Part shown: positions 1 through 6,430 of the stretch, in pieces
Layout: each line of letters opens with the position of its first letter
Numbering within the stretch: position 1 is the stretch's first letter
Origin: an uncultured Succinivibrio sp.
GTDB lineage: Bacteria > Pseudomonadota > Gammaproteobacteria > Enterobacterales > Succinivibrionaceae
Direction: 5' to 3'
NCBI GenBank assembly: GCA_900767695.1
Contig: CAAGAC010000118.1
Coordinates: 1-11,638 of the forward strand
DNA: 11,638 bases
The notes under the pieces: model-generated
Told to the model about the DNA's origin: nothing
The model's database searches: none
Seen by the model: only the letters and a program-made list of their open reading frames with translations
Translations under genes and position numbers: made by a program

Positions 1-1277
1 ATCTCGTCCATCTCAAGATCCACCCTGAAGGGACAAGGGATCCTGACGAAGTAGCCAGAGCCTTTTGCGATCGCAACGGCCTCCCCGCTCTCCTCGTCGC
101 GCATTCCCGACACGTCGAGATCGACAAGGCCATCGGGGGTGAGGATGCTCACGCGCCCGTCGCCAAAGCGGTTCTTGACCTGCACATGGATTGTGCCGTC
201 GGGGGCCTGCGAGAGGATCTGCCCGCAGATCCTCATCCTGCCGGGGGACGGGGTGTTGGTCTCGTAGTCCTGCATCAGATCGGGCCTTCCAGGCTCTAAA
301 AGCGCGGTGGTGTAGCCGCGCGAGGGGATCGAGGAGGCAATGAGGAAGGACTCCGCGGGCACCTTCTCCCCGCGCCCTATGGCGTCGAGCGCCAGGCGGT
401 AGGCGCGGGTGATGGCCGCGACGTAGAAGGGCGAGCGCGAGCGTCCCTCTATCTTGATGGAGTCGATCCCGGTGGCGCAGAGCCTGTCCAGTATGGGCAG
501 GGTGCAGAGATCCTTGGAGTTGAAGAGGTAGGATCCGTCCGGGTCCTCCTCCATTGCCATCCACTCACCGGGGTGCTTCTCGCTGTCCTCTACCTGCGCC
601 TCAAGCACAAGATCGTCAGGGACGCAGCCATCGGATCCTGCCTGCACGGCCCTTATGGCGCGGGCGCGGCACAGGCTCCTGCACGAGTTGTTGCAGGCTC
701 CGGTGTTGGCATCGCGGCGGGAGAGCAGGCCCGAGATGAGGCAGCGTCCGGAGACCGCGATGCACAGCGCGCCGTGGGCGAAGACCTCAAGCTCGGCGTC
801 CGGGCACTCCTGCCTTATGAGCGCGATCTCCGAGAGCGAGAGCTCGCGGGCGAGGATGCAGCGCCTCACGCCCACCCTCTGCCAGAACTTCACGTCGCCG
901 GAGTTCACGGTGTTGGCCTGCACCGAGAGGTGCACGGGGATCTGCGGGCAGATCTCGAGCGCCTGCGCGATGAGGCCCGGATCGGCCATGATGAGCGCGT
1001 CGGGGCCGAGGGCAGCCACCTGCCGCAGCTGCCCTGCGAAGTCGCCGCGCAGGCGCCTCTCGTGGGGGATGGCGTTGACCACTGCGTAGAAGCGGGCTCC
1101 ATGGGAGTGGGCGTAGGCAATTGAGGAGGCGAAGTCCTCCTTGGAAAAGCCGTTGCCGCGCACCCTCAAGGACCAGCGCGGGACGCCTGCGTAGACGGCG
1201 TCCGCGCCGTAGGCCACGGCGCGGCGCACCGCAAGCGGGGAGCCCGCCGGCGCAAGGAGCTCGGGGCCCTTACTCAC
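1..1277 (-). CDS. trhP: TrhP/YegQ-type U32 protein, tRNA 5-hydroxyuridine synthesis (3' end outside window)
   Basis: Family knowledge: TrhP (YegQ) makes 5-hydroxyuridine at tRNA wobble position 34, using prephenate and an Fe-S cluster; U32 proteins were long annotated as peptidases. Seen: 425 codons without a stop, reading off the left edge; E. coli YegQ has about 450, so only a short C-terminal piece is missing. The N-terminus PELLAPAGS and the block YGADAVYAG (residues 23-31) match YegQ. The U32 signature is at 164-182 (EVFAHGALC...GRCLIS). Four cysteines, C172, C179, C195 and C199, repeat the C-x6-C-x15-C-x3-C spacing of YegQ and are probable cluster ligands. The start is GTG at 1277, sharing 8 nt with the end of rdgC, so translation is probably coupled to it. 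UbiU/UbiV and RlhA are related U32 proteins, but the N-terminal blocks fit YegQ best. Confidence 0.9.
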   Translation of the reverse strand, partial: MSKGPELLAPAGSPLAVRRAVAYGADAVYAGVPRWSLRVRGNGFSKEDFASSIAYAHSHGARFYAVVNAIPHERRLRGDFAGQLRQVAALGPDALIMADPGLIAQALEICPQIPVHLSVQANTVNSGDVKFWQRVGVRRCILARELSLSEIALIRQECPDAELEVFAHGALCIAVSGRCLISGLLSRRDANTGACNNSCRSLCRARAIRAVQAGSDGCVPDDLVLEAQVEDSEKHPGEWMAMEEDPDGSYLFNSKDLCTLPILDRLCATGIDSIKIEGRSRSPFYVAAITRAYRLALDAIGRGEKVPAESFLIASSIPSRGYTTALLEPGRPDLMQDYETNTPSPGRMRICGQILSQAPDGTIHVQVKNRFGDGRVSILTPDGLVDLDVSGMRDEESGEAVAIAKGSGYFVRIPCPFRVDLEMDE

Positions 1278-2178
1278 AGTCAAAGAGCTTGAAGATGTAG
1301 GGAACGAGCTCGTCTAGTAGCGCGCCCTGGATCACGAGGTGGGACTGGAGATCTGCCGTGCGGTCCTCGCTCTTCTCAGGAAGCGCGCGCTCGAGGTACT
1401 GGTCCAGGGGCTTCATGCGCTTGAGCGATAGATCGGCTCCGAGCACGAAGAAGAGCTCGTCCTTGTAGGTGAGGGCTATCTCGGTCATGAGCTTGCCGGC
1501 CTTGATGTGGACGGCTATCTCCTCGGAGGTCAGATCCTCGCGAGAGGCCCTGATCACGCCGCCGTCCTCGTCGGAGCTCTTGAGCACGGTGTCGGCGCCA
1601 AGCTCGAAGTCCTCGGGCACCGGGCCCTGGGAGACCCAGGAGGTGATGCGGTCCTCGGCCGCGCAGCGCGGCTGCGGGACGCGGGCGGGGAAGGTGGTGA
1701 AGGCCTGGCGCACGAGTGCGATGGCGGTCTCGGCGCGCTTTGCCGACGAGACCGACACCGCGCAGATCCCCTTCTCGGGGTGAACGTAGACGAGCATGTC
1801 GCGCCTTACGGGGAAGGCGCGCTCCAGAAGCTGGTTGACCAGCGCGGTCTTGAGCGCCTCGCGCTCGTTCTTGCGGATCTCGCGCCCAAGCTCGGCCTCC
1901 TTCTTCGAGACTATCTCGGATAGCTGGGACATCACCACCGACGAGGGCAGGAGCTTCGCCTCCTCGAGCACGCGGAGGAACACGCCGCCGTTGGTCTTGA
2001 AGGAGTAGGCTCCGGTGTCGGGGAAGAGCGGGGCGAAGCCTGCCGACGCCTTCTCGCCGCCCTGGCAGGGCCTGAAGGGCACTGCCTGCACTGCCGCCTC
2101 AATCTCGGCGTCGTCCTTGAAGATCCCCAGGAGATCGGAAAAATCGCCGGTGTAGACGCGGGCGCTCTTGAACCACAT
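1270..2178 (-). CDS. rdgC: Recombination-associated protein RdgC
   Basis: Family knowledge: RdgC is a dimeric ring-shaped DNA-binding protein that limits RecA filament activity; it is confined to beta- and gammaproteobacteria and acts on the nucleoid. Seen: 302 residues, against 303 in E. coli. Matching blocks are the start MWFKSARVY (E. coli MLWFKNLMVY), LLERAFPVRR (117-126, holding the conserved RAF), EDGGVIRA (204-211) and DLTSEEI...HI.AGK (215-229). The reading frame stays open upstream to 2292, but the ATG at 2178 is chosen because the homologue begins there and GGAGG lies 7 nt upstream. The stop is TAA and overlaps the GTG start of trhP, so the two are one transcription unit. The gene is divergent from gyrA. 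Identification is secure. Confidence 0.95.
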   Translation of the reverse strand: MWFKSARVYTGDFSDLLGIFKDDAEIEAAVQAVPFRPCQGGEKASAGFAPLFPDTGAYSFKTNGGVFLRVLEEAKLLPSSVVMSQLSEIVSKKEAELGREIRKNEREALKTALVNQLLERAFPVRRDMLVYVHPEKGICAVSVSSAKRAETAIALVRQAFTTFPARVPQPRCAAEDRITSWVSQGPVPEDFELGADTVLKSSDEDGGVIRASREDLTSEEIAVHIKAGKLMTEIALTYKDELFFVLGADLSLKRMKPLDQYLERALPEKSEDRTADLQSHLVIQGALLDELVPYIFKLFDCE

Positions 2179-2185
2179 GATGCTT

Positions 2186-2190
2186 CCTCC
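2186..2190 (-). promoter_or_regulatory. Ribosome binding site of rdgC
   Basis: On the minus strand GGAGG stands 7 nt before the ATG at 2178. It decides between this start and longer in-frame starts up to 2292, which would translate the GC-rich promoter region. Confidence 0.8.
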
Positions 2191-2209
2191 AGTGTTGAAA
2201 ACCGCCATG

Positions 2210-2218
2210 ATTTTAGCA
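2210..2218 (-). promoter_or_regulatory. Probable rdgC promoter (extended -10)
   Basis: Minus strand reads TGCTAAAAT, an extended -10 element (TGn followed by TAAAAT), 32 nt upstream of the rdgC start codon. The -35 position falls in the G/C-only tract at about 2233-2238 and has no match to TTGACA, which is common for extended -10 promoters. Transcription start is inferred near 2203, giving a leader of roughly 25 nt that includes the GGAGG site. Confidence 0.55.
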
Positions 2219-2231
2219 TGCGCCATGGCGC

Positions 2232-2248
2232 GGGGCGGGCGGGCGGGG
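2232..2248 (+). other. Canonical G-quadruplex motif in the rdgC/gyrA divergent region
   Basis: Plus strand reads GGGGCGGGCGGGCGGGG: four runs of at least three G separated by single C loops, the pattern expected to give a very stable parallel quadruplex. It covers the -35 position of the rdgC promoter and lies about 70 bp upstream of the gyrA -35. The motif is seen directly; folding in vivo and any role are inference. Confidence 0.65.
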
Positions 2249-2254
2249 CCGCCG

Positions 2255-2274
2255 GCGGGGGCGGGCGCCCCCGC
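2255..2274. repeat. Perfect GC inverted repeat (8-bp arms)
   Basis: GCGGGGGC and GCCCCCGC flank a GGGC loop. It can form a very stable hairpin or cruciform in the divergent promoter region. No T run follows on either strand, so it does not look like an intrinsic terminator. Confidence 0.6.
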
Positions 2275-2280
2275 GGGCGC

Positions 2281-2308
2281 GCATTCGCGCAAACCCCTTG
2301 CGGAATGC
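2281..2308. repeat. Imperfect inverted repeat next to the gyrA promoter
   Basis: GCATTC-GC-GCAA, loop ACCCC, TTGC-G-GAATGC. The arms end 9 bp upstream of the gyrA -35 hexamer. It could be an operator for an upstream-binding regulator or a supercoiling-sensitive cruciform. I recognise no known binding-site consensus. Confidence 0.45.
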
Positions 2309-2317
2309 GGCGCTGCG

Positions 2318-2346
2318 TTGCCTTAGAGAACTGATAATGCTATAAT
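2318..2346 (+). promoter_or_regulatory. Sigma-70 promoter of gyrA
   Basis: TTGCCT at 2318-2323, a 17-bp spacer, and a perfect TATAAT at 2341-2346 preceded by TG at 2338-2339 (extended -10). The -10 and spacer lie in an A/T-rich island within GC-rich DNA. The inferred transcription start is near 2353, giving a leader of about 37 nt before the ATG at 2390. It probably drives the whole gyrA-serC-fadD-rnd unit. Confidence 0.85.
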
Positions 2347-2376
2347 CCTTAAGATAATTTTTACGTTTCAGTTTGC

Positions 2377-2381
2377 AAAGG
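2377..2381 (+). promoter_or_regulatory. Ribosome binding site that sets the gyrA start
   Basis: AAAGG lies 8 nt before the ATG at 2390. It matters because it places initiation upstream of the in-frame TAG at 2492. The alternative ATG at 2543 has no purine-rich site at a proper distance. Confidence 0.75.
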
Positions 2382-2389
2382 TAATACGA

Positions 2390-5332
2390 ATGTCCGACAC
2401 GACCGACAATCAGCAGAACGGCGGTACCCAGGGCGGAGGGGATCAGGCGCAGCCGCCCGTGACCACTGCCCAGAGCGTCAACTCCGTCGTCTAGACGGTC
2501 AACCTCGAGGACGAGCTCAAGCAGTCCTTCATCGACTACGCGATGAGCGTGATAGTAGACCGCGCCCTCCCGGACGTGAGGGACGGCCTGAAGCCGGTGC
2601 ACCGCCGCGTGCTCTTCGACATGTACGACCTTAAGGTCTGGCACAGCGGCCAGACCAAGAAGTCGGCCCGCATCGTCGGCGACGTGATCGGCCGCTTCCA
2701 CCCGCACGGCGACACCGCGGTGTACGAGACCATCGTCCGCATGGCGCAGTGGTTCTCGATGCGCGAGCCCCTGGTCTTCGGGCAGGGCAACTTCGGCGAC
2801 ATCGACGGCGACGGCGCGGCGGCAATGCGTTACACCGAGGTCAAGATGACCCGCATCGCCGAGCTGATGCTGCAGGACATCGACAAGGACACCGTCAACA
2901 CCTATCCCAACTACGACGGCAACGAGCAGATCCCCGAGGTCCTCCCCACGAGGTTCCCGAACCTGCTCGTCAACGGCTCGTCGGGCATCGCCGTGGGCAT
3001 GGCGACCAACATCCCGACCCACAACCTCTCCGAGGTCATCGACGGCGCCGTGGCCCTCCTGGACAACCCCGACATCACGCTCGACGAGCTGATGCGCTAC
3101 ATCCCGGGCCCTGACTTCCCCACAGGCGGCGAGATCGTCGGGCGCGAGGGCGTCAAGCGCGCCTACGCCACCGGCCGCGGCCGCTGCGTGATCAGGGCCA
3201 GGACCCACGTCGAGGAGGACAAGTCCGGGCGCAAGACCATCGTGGTCGACGAGATCCCCTATGTCGTGCACAAGGTGGACATCGTCAAGCAGATCGCCCA
3301 GATGGTCCGTGAGAAGAAGATCGACGGCATCGCCGAGATAAACGATCTCTCCGACAAGAGCAACCCGGTGCGCATCGCGATCGACCTCAAGCGCGACGCC
3401 TACGAGGAGGCGGTGCTCAACAACCTCTTCTCCAACACCATGCTCCAGTCCTCGTTCCCCATCAACATGGTGGCGCTCGTGGACAACCACCCGCGCCTCC
3501 TCCCGCTCAAGGAGATCCTCCAGGAGTTCGTGAAGTTCCGCCGCGAGGTCGTGACCCGCCGCACCGTCTTCCTGCTCCGCCAGGACCGCCGCAAGGCCCA
3601 TGTCGACGAGGGCCTGATGGTCGCCAAGGCCAACATCCAGAGGGTCATCGACCTCATCACCTCGTCGCAGAACCAGGACGAGGCCCGCGACAAGCTGATG
3701 GCCGAGGAGTGGGACGCCTCCGAGATCAAGCCGCTCATCGCCCTCGACGAGCACGGCGTGAACATCGCGCTGCCCCAGGGCGTGCCCGGCGACCGCGGCA
3801 TCCACGGCCAGAGCTACTTCCTCTCCGAGGTGCAGGCAAGGGCGATCCTCGCGCTGCAGCTTTCCCGCCTGACCCACCTGGCGCAGGACGAGATCAGGGG
3901 CGACTACGCGACTCTGCTTGGGAACATCCGCGGCTACCTCGAGATCCTCAACAACCCCGAGCGCATGAAGCAGGTCATCCGCGAGGAGATGCTCCAGGTC
4001 AAGCAGGACTTCGGCAACCCGCGCCGCACCGGCTTCACCGCCGACACCGGCTCGTTCGACAAGGGCGATCTCATCGCCCGCCAGGACGTCATCGTGACCC
4101 TCTCCAACGAGGGCTACGTCAAGTACCAGGACATCGCCTCCTACGAGTCGCAGCACCGCGGCGGCAAGGGCCGCCTGGCCGCGCGCCTCAAGGACACCGA
4201 CTACCTGACCTCGATCGTGGTGGCGAACACCCACGACCTGCTGATGTGCTTCACCTCGCGCGGGCGCGGCTTCATCACCATCGTCTACGATCTGCCCACC
4301 TCCGAGAACCGCACCTGGAGGGGCAGGCCGGTGCAGAACATCTTCAAGCTCGACGAGGGCGAGAAGATCACCGCGATGCTGCCGATGCCGGACGACGAGG
4401 AGGAGCTTGAGAGCACCTACTTCTTCCTGGCCACCAAGTTCGGCCGCATCAAGAAGATCCGCCTCTCCCAGTTCAAGAGCTTCATCGGCCGCCTGAACGA
4501 CTCGGGCATCAAGGTCGTGACCCTCGCCGATGGCGACGAGCTCATCGGCGCCGAGCTCTCCTCGGGCGACGACGACGTGTTCCTCTTCGCCTCCAACGGC
4601 AAGGCGCTGCACTTCTGCGACTACTGGAAGGGCAGCGGCGACTCGGACTCCGACGACGACGCCTCCGAGAGCGCCTCCGACTCCTCATCGCAGGACGACG
4701 AGGAGGGCGATGGCGGCGCCGTCGACCGCCACGGCGGCGACGGCCTGCGTCCTTCAGGGCGCGGCTCGGGCACCGTAAGCGGCATCAAGCTCATCGGCGG
4801 CGCCTCCTGCGTCTCGCTGATGGTGCTGCCGCCCGACGATCCGTGCAAGGAGTGCCTGGTGGTCGGCTCCAACGGCATCGGCAAGCGCATGAGGCTTTCG
4901 GATATCCCGCTGAAGATGCACCGCGGCTCGCAGGGCGTCTTCGTGCTCAAGGGCACCGAGAAGGCCGGCGACGTCATCGGCGCCGTCAGGGCCGCGTCCG
5001 ACAGCGAGTTCATGCTCATCACCGATCACGGGCAGATCATCCGCTCGCCGATGGAGACCATGCAGACCTACAGCCGCGCCGCGACCGGCTCGATCCTGAT
5101 GCGCACCTCCGAGAACGAGAAGGTGATCGCGGTGCAGTCGATCCCCGGCGACGTGGTGGAGAATTCCCGCCGTACCTCCGAGGCCCGCTCGCTTGAGCGC
5201 AAGGCCCTGAAGGAGCAGGAGGAGGCCGCGAAGGCCCAGGCCGCCCCGCAGGGCGAGCCTGGCGTGGATGCTGAGGGCGGCGACGAGGCTGCGCCCTCCA
5301 GCGATGGCAATGAAGACAATGGAGACATCTGA
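2390..5332 (+). CDS. gyrA: DNA gyrase subunit A, with in-frame TAG at codon 35
   Basis: Family knowledge: GyrA forms the A2B2 gyrase, which cuts and rejoins DNA to add negative supercoils. Seen: 980 codons counting the TAG. Conserved blocks are VNLEDEL (37-43), DYAMSVIV (49-56), DGLKPVHRR (65-73), HPHGDTAVYE (104-113), catalytic Y148 in RYTE, LLVNGSSGIAVGMATNIP, and a GyrA box QHRGGKG at 588-594 (QRRGGKG in E. coli), which wraps DNA. The C-terminal domain carries a 47-residue Ser/Asp-rich insertion at 748-794 and a charged tail rich in E, A and G. The ATG at 2390 is chosen for its promoter, ribosome site and MSD start (as in E. coli), yet codon 35 is TAG. If TAG stops translation, the only usable restart is ATG 2543, which loses the N-terminal arm. 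The stop TGA abuts the serC ATG. Positions equivalent to E. coli S83 and D87 are Thr109 and Glu113. Confidence 0.93.
2492..2494 (+). other. In-frame TAG (amber) codon 35 of gyrA
   Basis: Codons run GTC GTC TAG ACG GTC AAC CTC GAG, giving VV*TVNLE in phase with both the upstream ATG and the conserved GyrA body. The TAG aligns with Thr9 of E. coli GyrA (ITPVNIEEEL), a position that is not strictly conserved, so the inserted residue cannot be read from alignment. All six glutamines before it are CAG, one transition from TAG. Readings: sense codon, stop of a leader ORF, mutation, or sequence error. Confidence 0.95.
5321..5325 (+). promoter_or_regulatory. Ribosome binding site of serC
   Basis: GGAGA inside the last gyrA codons, 7 nt before the serC ATG at 5333. 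With the gyrA TGA touching that ATG, it points to translational coupling. Confidence 0.65.
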
Positions 5333-6418
5333 ATGAGAGCCTGGAATTTCACCGCGGGGCCGTGCACCCTGCCTCTTGAGGTCATGGAGAAGGCGCAGCG
5401 CGAGTTTCTCGACTACGCCGGCATGGGCGCGGGAATAATCGAGATCTCGCACCGCAGCCCGCAGTTCGACGCCATCGCGAAGGGCTCGGAGAAGATCCTG
5501 CGCGAGCTCATGGGGATCCCCGACAACTACAAGGTGATCTTCCTGCAGTCAGGCGGCCGCGGCGAGTTCGCCGCAGTGCCGCTCAACCTCATGCCCGAGG
5601 GCGGAGTAGCCGACTACTTCGTGACCGGCCACTGGTCGCGCTGCGCCTACAAGGAGTGCGACGAGCGCTACGGCCGCGCCGTGCTCCACGAGTGCGCGGT
5701 CAAGGGCGACGACGGCCTCGTCCACATCGACTACAGCCGCATGCAGGTCTCCGAGGGCTCCTCCTACGCCTACGTGTGTTTCAACGAGACGGTCAACGGC
5801 ATCGAGTTCGACCGCCTCCCCGACACTGGCCGCGTGCCGCTGGTCGCCGATATGTCCTCGGACATCCTCACCCGCAGGGTGGACGTCTCAAAGTTCGGCG
5901 CCATCATCTTCGGCGTCCAGAAGAACGTCGCCCCGGCAGGCCTGGTCGTGGCGATCGTCCGCGAGGACCTCATCGGCAACGCCCGCAGGTACTGCCCGTC
6001 GATCCTCGACTGGAAGGTCATGAGCGAGCACGACTCCCTCTACAACACCCCCTGCGTGTTCTCCTGGTACATGGCGAACCTCGTGTTCGAGTGGATCAGG
6101 GGCTTAGGCGGCGTCGACGAGCTCGAGCGCCGCAACATCGAGAAGTCCGAGGCCCTGTACAAGTACATCGACTCGTCATCGATGTACCGCAACACCATAG
6201 CTCCCGACTCGCGCTCGCGCGTCAACGTGGTGTTCAACCTGCGCGACGAGGCCCTCAACAAGGAGTTCCTCGACGGCGCGGCAAGGCACAACATGCTCGG
6301 ACTCAAGGGCCACAAGGTCCTGGGCGGCATGAGGGCGTCGCTCTACAACGCGATGACCCTCGAGGGCGTCAACGCGCTCATCGCCTACATGGACGAGTTC
6401 GCGAAGGCCCACGCCTGA
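5333..6418 (+). CDS. serC: Phosphoserine aminotransferase
   Basis: Family knowledge: SerC is a cytosolic PLP enzyme that converts 3-phosphohydroxypyruvate to phosphoserine in serine synthesis; it also acts in the pyridoxal phosphate pathway. Seen: 361 residues (E. coli 362), co-linear with the E. coli protein. Motifs are NFTAGPCTLP (5-14), the phosphate-binding GGRGEFAAVPLN (74-85), NETVNGI (151-157), VADMSSDIL (171-179), the PLP lysine K197 in FGVQKNVAPAGL, and KGHKVLGGMRASLYNAM near the C-terminus. The ATG follows the gyrA TGA directly. A stop at gyrA codon 35 would be expected to reduce serC expression by polarity. I see no defect in the gene. Confidence 0.97.
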   Translation: MRAWNFTAGPCTLPLEVMEKAQREFLDYAGMGAGIIEISHRSPQFDAIAKGSEKILRELMGIPDNYKVIFLQSGGRGEFAAVPLNLMPEGGVADYFVTGHWSRCAYKECDERYGRAVLHECAVKGDDGLVHIDYSRMQVSEGSSYAYVCFNETVNGIEFDRLPDTGRVPLVADMSSDILTRRVDVSKFGAIIFGVQKNVAPAGLVVAIVREDLIGNARRYCPSILDWKVMSEHDSLYNTPCVFSWYMANLVFEWIRGLGGVDELERRNIEKSEALYKYIDSSSMYRNTIAPDSRSRVNVVFNLRDEALNKEFLDGAARHNMLGLKGHKVLGGMRASLYNAMTLEGVNALIAYMDEFAKAHA

Positions 6419-6430
6419 CCGAGGGGCAAG

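Noticed and set aside
13..564. Minus-strand 183-codon frame at the left end
   Set aside because: It is an out-of-frame reading of trhP; the true frame is open for 425 codons and carries the U32 signature.
2390..2560. Frameshift as the cause of the gyrA interruption
   Set aside because: Codon-by-codon reading shows the ATG at 2390, the TAG at 2492 and the conserved body share one frame; only a single codon is abnormal.
2213..4612. Long minus-strand open frame (799 codons) opposite gyrA
   Set aside because: It is a shadow caused by high GC and codon bias; its translation is Val/Leu/His/Asp-rich without domain structure, and the plus strand carries the conserved gyrA.
2543..5332. gyrA starting at ATG 2543 as the natural gene
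   Set aside because: This ATG is within the conserved DYAMSVIV block (Met26 in E. coli), has no ribosome site, and would drop the VNLEDEL arm that is present in frame just upstream.
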